Shown here: positions 1 through 6,514 of the stretch, one piece after another
How the letters are laid out: each line of letters begins with the position of its first letter
Position numbering within the stretch: the first letter of the stretch is position 1
Assembly (NCBI GenBank): GCA_938002705.1
Contig: CALLAG010000137.1
Span: 1 to 9,827 of the forward strand
Length of the DNA: 9,827 nucleotides
Direction of reading: 5' to 3'
DNA from: an uncultured Saprospiraceae bacterium
Lineage (GTDB): Bacteria > Bacteroidota > Bacteroidia > Chitinophagales > Saprospiraceae
Notes under the pieces: generated by a model
The model's input: the letters and a program-made list of their open reading frames with translations, nothing else
What the model was told of the DNA's origin: nothing
Database searches by the model: none
Position numbers and translations under genes: made by a program

Positions 1-276
1 TACTGTACCGTTTATCGGTTCTTGATTTAAGAACGGACTCCCTTTCACTTGTGCATAGCTCGATTTGAGATCTTTAAATGGCATTGTAGCGGCATTTCTA
101 TTTAGAAAAGAAAGTCCTGCATTAAGAGAGTTAGTAGCCGCTGTACTTACACTGCTTCCACCGCAACCTGTGCTTCCTACGCTGCTGTTACCACCACCGC
201 TACCGCCAGGGCACTGAGCACTTAATGAAAAGATGCAAAGCATTGAGATAGTTAAAGAGAAAAGTAGCTTTTTCAT
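1..276 (-). CDS. Secreted Gly/Ser-rich hypothetical protein (N-terminal 92 residues, partial)
   Basis: This is the start of a gene that runs off the left edge of the window; 92 codons are visible without a stop. The product begins with a classical signal peptide: MKKLLF, a hydrophobic core to about residue 18, and a likely signal peptidase I site after SLSA (A20|Q21). The Cys at 22 is not in a good lipobox, because Gln precedes it, so a lipoprotein is unlikely. Residues 22-45 form a Gly/Ser-rich low-complexity stretch framed by Cys22 and Cys38. After that the sequence looks like an ordinary folded domain, with KGSPFLNQEP near residues 78-87. I have an impression of similar KGSP(Y/F)LN motifs in uncharacterised exported Bacteroidota proteins, but I cannot name a family. 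The start is the only Met ahead of the signal peptide, with an A-rich, SD-less leader typical of the phylum. Function unknown; export is the only firm inference. Confidence 0.8.
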   Translation of the reverse strand, partial: MKKLLFSLTISMLCIFSLSAQCPGGSGGGNSSVGSTGCGGSSVSTAATNSLNAGLSFLNRNAATMPFKDLKSSYAQVKGSPFLNQEPINGTV

Positions 277-690
277 AATAATTTATTTTTTAGTGCAACT
301 AAAAATAACGTATTTAATTAAGTATAAAAAATAATTTGATTGCAAGGCATCATAATGGACGACAATTATTCCGTCTTTTATTAACAAAGCATTCATATAA
401 TGAACTTAACTAAAACTTAGTGCCTGACTATCATGATCATAATCGAGTTAAGAAATCCTATTTTGAGAATTGTGACTATCAGTTATTAGGTATCTACGTC
501 TAAAAGAAAATAAATCACTTAATGTATTCAAAAGCCGATAGTCACATATAATTAAAACGGGATATTGCAACTGTTCGTAGAACTATGTCAGTACACATGG
601 ATGGCCTTAGTACTCGATTGATTTATACCTCATTATGCTATTAAGTGACCTTTCCGACATAATCAAGACATATCATTAAGGCGTTATTAT
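277..690. other. 414-bp intergenic spacer without a supported gene
   Basis: The spacer lies between the end of the ATPase gene and the start of the secreted-protein gene. Both strands carry frequent stops; the longest ATG-initiated frames I could follow by eye are about 17-19 codons and look like noise. No hairpin plus U-tract was found that would clearly terminate the ATPase transcript. No convincing TAnnTTTG-type Bacteroidota promoter precedes the secreted-protein gene. The only structure I see is the repeated word TGACTATC (separate entry) and an 8-bp palindrome ATGATCAT at 433-440. Confidence 0.6.
425..546. repeat. Three copies of TGACTATC, two forming a 10-bp inverted repeat
   Basis: TGACTATCA occurs at 425-433 and again at 473-481, 48 bp apart in the same orientation. 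The reverse complement GATAGTCA lies at 537-544. The second and third copies extend to a perfect 10-bp inverted repeat, TGTGACTATC (471-480) and GATAGTCACA (537-546), with 56 bp between the arms. The wide spacing makes a terminator improbable. It could be a set of protein-binding half-sites, the ends of a very small remnant element, or coincidence. Confidence 0.45.
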
Positions 691-1899
691 TTAATACAAA
701 AAGCCAAACATCCACATAGGGATCTTATTGCCTACACCTACAAGCACATCATCTATCACCACATAGCTATGGTCGACTTTGGCTATTTGTTTATAAGATT
801 TCTTCTGGCCTCCTACCTCAAAGGTATATTTGTTATCTACCAAGAAGTCGCCGCTCTTGGCTAGATTAATCAGATGTTTGTGAGATATCTGATTTGCAAA
901 AAATGTTTCTCTCAAGGTGCCTACGTTAATTTGACTTTTGTTGATCATGTATAGTAGATTGGTATTTTGTAGATACACCTTATCTGGCTTTGCTATAGAG
1001 GTGTATGATTTTTTGGGATGCCATAGGAGCTTAAGTATAGAAGCTTTATCTAGGTACTGCAGATAAGTATTAAGCGTGGCCCTATCTATGCCTAAGGTAC
1101 TGGCCAGCTTAGTAGAGTTAAGTTGGAATGGAACCTGAGTAGATATTATGTATATCAACTTACGGAGCTTGGCTGCATTATGGATACTCAACTTTACGGT
1201 AAGTGGCATATCTGTCTCTAAGATTAGGTTAGTTACATTAAGCAACTTGTGATGATAAGACTCCTCCCCATCTAGATGGAATGGATAGTATCCGTACTTA
1301 AGGTAAGTCCTAAGAAGCGACAATGGCTTTAGTTTAGTTACGATCTCATGTGCTATCTCTATATGATTGTCTAACAATTCCTCCAGAGCATAAGACTTTA
1401 AGTCTTGATTGGTCTTGACATTAATATATTCTCGAAGTGAGAAACCTGGCATCTCATAGATAACAGCTCTCCTACTAAGGTCCGCTTTACCTTTATGTAT
1501 CTCCATCGCTGAAGAACCTGAGACGACCACCTTAAGGTCTTTGTACTTATCATTGATATTCTTGAGCTCCCTACTCCAGTTCTCATATTTATGGATCTCG
1601 TCTACATACAGGTGTGTCCCATCATTGTTGTAATGATATTTGGCTATGTCCACAAGCTTATAACTTGAAAGCAGAACATCATCCATTGTGATATAGAGTG
1701 CCTTACTATCTGTCCCATGAGTCTCTTGGATATGCTGGAATATCATAGTCGTCTTCCCCACTCCTCGTGCACCTATTATGAAAATAAGCCTCTCATTCCA
1801 ATCTATATCGTCTGCGTAATCTCTCCGATAATTAATCTGTCGGGTATCCTTAGTTAAGGCTGCTAATGTTTCTTGATATTCTACATAGATGTCTTCCAT
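691..1899 (-). CDS. AAA+ ATPase, AAA_14 / DUF4143 family
   Basis: The 402-residue cytoplasmic protein has the layout of the AAA_14-DUF4143 family. The N-terminal AAA module has a Walker A loop GARGVGKT (residues 43-50), a Walker B strand LYVDE (97-101), a sensor-like strand VVVSGSS (124-130) and an SRR motif at 142-144 followed by the PGFSLREY segment. Residues about 257-292 look like a small winged-helix region (PFQLNSTKLASTLG...). The C-terminal part carries features of the DUF4143 restriction-nuclease-like fold: LRETFF (329-334), DFLVDNKYTFEVGG (351-364) and a terminal MFGFLY. Length is typical and the gene appears intact. Cellular roles of this widespread family are poorly known; they often occur as stand-alone genes, as here. 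The gene lies beyond the terminator of the surface-protein operon and is preceded by its own putative promoter and dyad cluster. AGGA lies only 2 nt before the ATG, so SD support is weak; the start agrees with the usual family N-terminus. Family assignment is firm, biological role unknown. Confidence 0.9.
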   Translation of the reverse strand: MEDIYVEYQETLAALTKDTRQINYRRDYADDIDWNERLIFIIGARGVGKTTMIFQHIQETHGTDSKALYITMDDVLLSSYKLVDIAKYHYNNDGTHLYVDEIHKYENWSRELKNINDKYKDLKVVVSGSSAMEIHKGKADLSRRAVIYEMPGFSLREYINVKTNQDLKSYALEELLDNHIEIAHEIVTKLKPLSLLRTYLKYGYYPFHLDGEESYHHKLLNVTNLILETDMPLTVKLSIHNAAKLRKLIYIISTQVPFQLNSTKLASTLGIDRATLNTYLQYLDKASILKLLWHPKKSYTSIAKPDKVYLQNTNLLYMINKSQINVGTLRETFFANQISHKHLINLAKSGDFLVDNKYTFEVGGQKKSYKQIAKVDHSYVVIDDVLVGVGNKIPMWMFGFLY

Positions 1900-1916
1900 A
1901 TTCCTAAGAATTTACA

Positions 1917-1947
1917 TAAAAATACAACAATTGATGTGTCTAATCAA
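1917..1947 (-). promoter_or_regulatory. Possible Bacteroidota-type promoter for the ATPase gene
   Basis: On the minus strand a TTG (1947-1945) is followed after 20 nt by TATTTTTA (1924-1917). This resembles the Bacteroidota TTTG / TAnnTTTG (-33/-7) promoter with acceptable spacing but an imperfect final base. It would give a leader of only about a dozen nucleotides. AT-rich DNA yields such matches easily. Confidence 0.25.
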
Positions 1948-2054
1948 CAATATTATATATAAATTGATGAATGTATACATCAATTTTAAATTTAAAATGC
2001 TGTATACATCCATCACATATGCACAAAAGTGATGTTTCTATTCATCAATTATTA
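1931..2054. promoter_or_regulatory. Dense cluster of dyads and repeats upstream of the ATPase gene (operator-like)
   Basis: Several symmetric words are nested in 124 bp. TGTATACATC occurs twice in the same orientation (1972-1981, 2001-2010). Between them lies a perfect 16-bp palindrome ATTTTAAATTTAAAAT (1983-1998). AAATTGATG (1961-1969) faces CATCAATTT (1978-1986). AATTGATGAAT (1962-1972) faces ATTCATCAATT (2040-2050), a perfect 11-bp inverted repeat. The outermost segments 1932-1955 and 2030-2054 are an imperfect direct repeat (about 21 matches over 24 positions with one gap). The cluster starts 32 bp before the ATPase start and overlaps the putative -33 element, which is where an operator would be. 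What binds is unknown. Confidence 0.45.
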
Positions 2055-2115
2055 GTTTCTCACAGCTGAAATATTGAAGTGAATAGTATGATTTCATTAT
2101 CCCCACCCATACAAC

Positions 2116-2150
2116 AAAAAAAAAGAGGAACAGTCTCCCGCTCCTCTTTT
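2116..2150 (-). terminator. Rho-independent terminator of the surface-protein operon
   Basis: On the minus strand a perfect 9-bp stem, AAAAGAGGA (2150-2142) pairing with TCCTCTTTT (2129-2121), encloses a 12-nt loop. It is followed directly by further T residues (2120-2116), giving a run of nine Ts. It begins 27 nt after the stop codon of the giant surface protein. Placement and shape fit an intrinsic terminator that separates this operon from the ATPase gene. Confidence 0.88.
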
Positions 2151-2177
2151 CTAATAATATTTGAAATCTTATATTTC

Positions 2178-5100
2178 TTATTTCACCAAAGTAACATTAC
2201 CGACTTTGACATATTCAGAATCATTGATACAAGTTACCTTAAGACAGTAACTGTAGACATCTGGAGCTAACTCTTTGCCCTTATAAGTACCATCCCAGCC
2301 TATCGCTTGATCAGTAGATAAGAAGACTTCCTCTCCCCATCTATTCTGCACTAAGAGCTCCATCGTTCTGACGAATTTACTTCTTACAAGAAGCACATCA
2401 TTAACGTCATCACCATTAGGTGAGAATGCCGTAGGTAGGAATACATCTTCTTCATTACACTGAGGCGGCACGACGTTAAGTATAAATACCTGAGATGATG
2501 ACTCACAACCTAACGCTGTGATACATGTAACGCTATACTGTGTCAGTTCTTCTGGACTTACTTCTATAGTCTGTCCTGTCTCACCCGTACTCCATAGATA
2601 CTCGCAATCTGGATCACCTTCTGCTGTAAGTGTTACTGTCTCACCTAAGCATATGAATGGATTACCATCAACATCAATATTAGTAGGCGGTACTGTGATA
2701 GTTACTGATGGATTATCCACCATAACATCATACGAGTACATACTATCTTGTCCTGTGGCTATTGAGGTTATGACAACGTTGAATGTCTTATCTGCATCTG
2801 CTGATGCTGTTAACTTTGGTGTCCCTTGACCGTCGATGATACATCCGTTATCTTCCCATAGGTAGGTGAAGTCTTCTAGATCACAATCATCATTCATAAC
2901 TACACATAACTGGAACGTGTCTCCTATACATACTAAGTTCATATCTGGACCAGTAATCGTTACTGACTCCAGGCACTCTTCAGTGTCGTCTACATCTCTT
3001 ATCAGCACTATCGTATCCATATCAGTACATCCAAAATTATCTTCTACTTTGACGACAACTGTCATGGTGTCCATAGGAGGATCATATCCTTCAAGAGGAT
3101 TACCTGTATATATATTATCTCCTGCAAGTGTGCACCATGTTACCATTGCACTATTAGCGTTAGTCTCAGCGGGGACGACAGGTGTCTCATCTTCTCCATA
3201 TGTTATCGTATCTGCAGCAACGAATATATCTATCTCACCGACGAATATCTCAATAGAGACATCTTCCATAGGACACACTGCTGATGAGTCACTAAGCGTC
3301 ACCACATAGTTACCTTCCATATCATATGTATAAGTCGGGTTGACTTCATTAGTCATCGGACTGCCATCACCAAAATCCCACCATCCATTGCCATCAAGCA
3401 TGTTAGGCGCTTCGTCAAACATGACAGTAAGCGATCCACAAGAATCTATAGTAGACATAAACTGTTGTAGTGGCTCATTAGTAGATATCTCAAATCTGAT
3501 TGTATCTACAGACGTACATCCTAAGTCATTACTTGTACATAAGACAAAAAAGAAATCATCTTCTGCGTCTACAGGTACACCTATGACTGGACTATTAGTA
3601 TCAGCTCCTGAGATCAGTTGTCCGTCTCCGCCTTTCCACTCGTAAGTGATGATTTGGTCAATATTATTATTGGTCACTTCAAAGTTAGCCGTATCACCAG
3701 GACAGATTAAGAATGGCATACCGAATGAAAGATTAATCGCATCAGAATCTATAGTCACAGCGGCGTCGCCATATCCACAATCTCCTACATTCTCAGTAGT
3801 TCTTACATATATGACACCTGTATAATTTACACCTCCGAGTGTATTCAGAGTTGTTCCACTACCTATAATATTACTGAACTCAGCATCTGTAGACCATTCG
3901 TAATTTACATTAGGACTAGGGTTTGTCACGCATAGACTTAGTGAGTCGGTACAATTAGCCTCTAATTTATTTTCTACTTCTATATCGATAGTATCTACTA
4001 TATCGTTAGTATTAATTATATCATTCGTATCGATGCCATCATCTATCGTAGTCAATACAGTACCATCAGTTAATGTAACCGTAAGAGAGAAGTCTATATC
4101 CTCTCCTAATGGTAATGTAACATCTATCGGGCTACCAGTATAAGTTACACCATTGATCACCCATACAATAGACTCTACATCCACACAAGCTGGATAAGTA
4201 GATAGATCTGTAAATGTGAATAAGCCAGTAGAGTCAAAACACTCTATTGCTTCTACAGAATAATCCAACATCAAGTCTCCACTATCATCAGGAGTAGAAT
4301 AGCTTCCGCTAAATGTACCTACACAACCATTACTATATCTTACAGTAAGCGTCACATTAGTAGGGGTATCAGTAACTGGGAATGTCACAGATGGGCCATT
4401 AGTTATGGTTCCACCTACATTCCATTCTTGACTTGTTATTGTTGCTCCAGGTAACGGAGCAGTTATATCCGTAAGAGTATACTGAGTATCTCCTGTACAA
4501 TCTATTTCTTCACTGACGGTAAGCTCTGGCTGTCGGCTCAGTGTATATTGCTGTGCTGAAGATGAGATGACACATCCATTATCATAAGTCACCGTGACTT
4601 GTAAGTTGACTACTTGGCCTTCCATTACTGGAAGTGTTACAGTGCTCGTTGTATAAGCAACACCATCTATGAGCCAGTCATAAGAGATAGGATTAGCCAT
4701 CATGTTACCACCAGACAATGTGGCATTAAATACAACATCTAATATAGTACCTTCAGCTACACATCCATTACCTGCATCATTACCTATAACTATTGTCGGC
4801 AAAAACTCGCTCCTATCTACTGCACGTGTAAAGTTGATGTTACATCCGTTATCTGAGTCTATCATAAGATTAACCGAAAGGTTATCTCCTGATACTTCTA
4901 TCTGTACTGGGCTACCTACTAAGTTAGTCACAGTACCGTTATCATCTATAGTCCAGTTGACTTCATTATTACCAGTTACTCCAGTAGAAGTATTGGTTAA
5001 TTCTATGAGAAAACCATTGGCTGTACAGTTTAATAATTTTGTTGTGAATGCTCCACTCGGGAATATATCACTTAAGTTTATTGTTCTTGTTACTTGACTT

Positions 5101-6494
5101 ACACAGCCTGAACTGGATACTACCTCAAGGGTAACATCTATGGTCTGGGCATTGCCTACATCTATAATGACTGGGTTACCAGTATATTCTGTGGTACCAG
5201 CTGTAGAGCTGACTGTCCACGTCCATCCTGTAGCACATGACATTCCAGTAGGATCTATAGATATATCTGAGAGTCTTACGAAGTTGCCGTTTTCGCATGA
5301 TTCGAATTCTGCAGTGAAGTCAGCATCAAGAGGCGTAGATGTCGTGCTTACTACCCTCTCTGTGGATGTTGTACAACCATCACTGTTTCTAGTAGCTTCT
5401 AATCTTACTGTGTACTTTCCCGTCGTAGGATAAGTAAATGTAGGGCTAACTTCAGTAGAAGTTAATGTTGTACCTGGATAATCAAAAAACCACATGTAAC
5501 TATCTGCACCCGTCGTCAGGTTGTTAAATGTCATTGTATTATCACCATCACAATCATTGTCTAATACCTCAAAGTCTGCAATAATTGGATCCGTACATAC
5601 CCTTACGGTATACTGAAAATCTCTTCTTACCGTAGAGAATAAGACACCATCACGATACTCCTCTACACATATACCTACGACAAATGTACCCACTGTATTA
5701 GGTGTACCCGTAAGTCTACCTGTCTGAGGATTAATTGTTAGAGGATCTCCTCCTAATACATTATTAAGATTATAAGGTGGTTGCCATACCACAGTAGAGT
5801 AAGGAGGATTAGATGGTATCGAAGGTTGAGGATTATCTATAGTTGCTCCTTGGGTAGGTGTACATAATTTATATACTAACACGTCCCCGTCTGGATCTAC
5901 TGCTGAGTGATCAAAATCTATTTCTTGATTAGTACACACATATACATCAGGCCATTGTACGAATGCTGGCTGACTGTTACACTCTTCCAGAGCATCTTCA
6001 GTTATACAAGTAAAGAAAGTTACACCCGTCTCCAGTGGATCTTCTATATTATTCAATATGACATTACGACAACATCTCTGGTATGATAAGCAATAACCTA
6101 ACTTGTTATAAGGTAAGCTCACAGTGCCTGTATAGGTTGATTCATGCACACATACAGGATTACCTATGGCGCTACAATCAAATAACAAATCATTAGTAAT
6201 CGTATCTTCACTTACGAATGGTAAATCTATTCTACCTAAGTTACCAAGATGCGGTTGTAATGATCCAAAAATATCGAATATACCTACGACGGCGGGGTCA
6301 TCAAACTGTGCATCGTCTGCACCGTTTTGGCAATCTCTTCTGACTGTCAGTGTGACCTCATATAGATCATTACCAAGACATGTATATCTTAAGTCTCCTC
6401 CAACAATATGTGTTGCTGACATATCTGTACAGACAAATGTCATAGATACCAGACAGAAGAATATGGCTTGTTTTATTCTTGTTTTTATTGACAT
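2178..6494 (-). CDS. Giant secreted Ig/PKD-repeat surface protein with CHU_C type B T9SS sorting domain (SprB-like)
   Basis: A 1438-residue cell-surface protein. A signal peptide (about 1-27) leads into the HIVGGDLRY...VRRDC region (29-54) typical of the N-terminus of Bacteroidota gliding-type PKD proteins. A conserved segment follows at about 170-300, with DPDGDVLVY, VVWQPPY and NPQTGRLTGTPNTVGTF. Residues about 305-815 are six degenerate Ig/PKD-like units with regularly placed Cys and Trp. An acidic TNDI-repeat linker (822-839) comes next, then more Ig-like domains, one with a canonical PKD core WWDFGDGSP (1038-1046) and TYTYDMEGNYVVTL. The last 88 residues are the 'gliding motility-associated C-terminal domain' (FLPTAFSPNGDDVND, NRWGEEVF, GWDGTYKGKELAPDVYSY, KVGNVTL), the type B signal for the type IX secretion system. 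Known relatives such as SprB are adhesins or motility filaments and need a SprF-type partner; one is encoded upstream. AAGAAG (6506-6501) lies 6 nt before the ATG. An adhesin or stalk role is inferred; the ligand is unknown. Confidence 0.92.
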   Translation of the reverse strand: MSIKTRIKQAIFFCLVSMTFVCTDMSATHIVGGDLRYTCLGNDLYEVTLTVRRDCQNGADDAQFDDPAVVGIFDIFGSLQPHLGNLGRIDLPFVSEDTITNDLLFDCSAIGNPVCVHESTYTGTVSLPYNKLGYCLSYQRCCRNVILNNIEDPLETGVTFFTCITEDALEECNSQPAFVQWPDVYVCTNQEIDFDHSAVDPDGDVLVYKLCTPTQGATIDNPQPSIPSNPPYSTVVWQPPYNLNNVLGGDPLTINPQTGRLTGTPNTVGTFVVGICVEEYRDGVLFSTVRRDFQYTVRVCTDPIIADFEVLDNDCDGDNTMTFNNLTTGADSYMWFFDYPGTTLTSTEVSPTFTYPTTGKYTVRLEATRNSDGCTTSTERVVSTTSTPLDADFTAEFESCENGNFVRLSDISIDPTGMSCATGWTWTVSSTAGTTEYTGNPVIIDVGNAQTIDVTLEVVSSSGCVSQVTRTINLSDIFPSGAFTTKLLNCTANGFLIELTNTSTGVTGNNEVNWTIDDNGTVTNLVGSPVQIEVSGDNLSVNLMIDSDNGCNINFTRAVDRSEFLPTIVIGNDAGNGCVAEGTILDVVFNATLSGGNMMANPISYDWLIDGVAYTTSTVTLPVMEGQVVNLQVTVTYDNGCVISSSAQQYTLSRQPELTVSEEIDCTGDTQYTLTDITAPLPGATITSQEWNVGGTITNGPSVTFPVTDTPTNVTLTVRYSNGCVGTFSGSYSTPDDSGDLMLDYSVEAIECFDSTGLFTFTDLSTYPACVDVESIVWVINGVTYTGSPIDVTLPLGEDIDFSLTVTLTDGTVLTTIDDGIDTNDIINTNDIVDTIDIEVENKLEANCTDSLSLCVTNPSPNVNYEWSTDAEFSNIIGSGTTLNTLGGVNYTGVIYVRTTENVGDCGYGDAAVTIDSDAINLSFGMPFLICPGDTANFEVTNNNIDQIITYEWKGGDGQLISGADTNSPVIGVPVDAEDDFFFVLCTSNDLGCTSVDTIRFEISTNEPLQQFMSTIDSCGSLTVMFDEAPNMLDGNGWWDFGDGSPMTNEVNPTYTYDMEGNYVVTLSDSSAVCPMEDVSIEIFVGEIDIFVAADTITYGEDETPVVPAETNANSAMVTWCTLAGDNIYTGNPLEGYDPPMDTMTVVVKVEDNFGCTDMDTIVLIRDVDDTEECLESVTITGPDMNLVCIGDTFQLCVVMNDDCDLEDFTYLWEDNGCIIDGQGTPKLTASADADKTFNVVITSIATGQDSMYSYDVMVDNPSVTITVPPTNIDVDGNPFICLGETVTLTAEGDPDCEYLWSTGETGQTIEVSPEELTQYSVTCITALGCESSSQVFILNVVPPQCNEEDVFLPTAFSPNGDDVNDVLLVRSKFVRTMELLVQNRWGEEVFLSTDQAIGWDGTYKGKELAPDVYSYCLKVTCINDSEYVKVGNVTLVK
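3978..4031 (-). repeat. Three imperfect 18-bp tandem repeats coding an acidic linker
   Basis: Residues 822-839 of the giant protein read DTNDII, NTNDIV, DTIDIE. At the DNA level this is three consecutive 18-bp units of the form (G/A)ATACnAnnGATATAnnn with some substitutions. The units mark the junction between the N-terminal Ig ladder and the remaining C-terminal domains. The short in-frame period suggests origin by slippage and possible length variation between strains. Confidence 0.7.
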
Positions 6495-6500
6495 GCGGAT

Positions 6501-6506
6501 CTTCTT
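6501..6506 (-). promoter_or_regulatory. Possible purine-rich ribosome-binding site for the giant surface protein
   Basis: AAGAAG on the minus strand ends 6 nt before the ATG at 6494, inside the 20-bp gap after the stop of the PorE-like gene. It supports this start over internal Mets, as does the signal peptide. Shine-Dalgarno signals are generally weak in Bacteroidota, so this may be incidental. Confidence 0.35.
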
Positions 6507-6514
6507 AATTCAAT

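Noticed and set aside
20..22. Lipoprotein lipobox in the partial secreted protein
   Set aside because: The residue before Cys22 is Gln, not Gly/Ala/Ser, and a good signal peptidase I site lies at A20|Q21.
317..345. Possible promoter (TTG, 18 nt, TACTTAAT) for the secreted-protein gene
   Set aside because: The -7 element matches the TAnnTTTG consensus only at a few positions, which is expected by chance in this AT-rich spacer.
471..546. The 10-bp inverted repeat as terminator of the ATPase transcript
   Set aside because: The loop is 56 nt and no T-run follows the stem on the minus strand.
277..690. Possible small ORFs of 17-19 codons in the spacer
   Set aside because: Very short, no ribosome-binding signal, and no hydrophobic or other meaningful pattern.
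1398..1586. 62-codon minus-strand frame inside the ATPase gene
   Set aside because: It is out of frame within a well-supported ATPase gene, and its translation has no family resemblance.
2079..2270. Plus-strand 63-codon open frame over the terminator and the end of the giant gene
   Set aside because: It runs antisense through the terminator and the CHU_C coding region, with low-complexity translation and no start signals; a shadow of the real gene.
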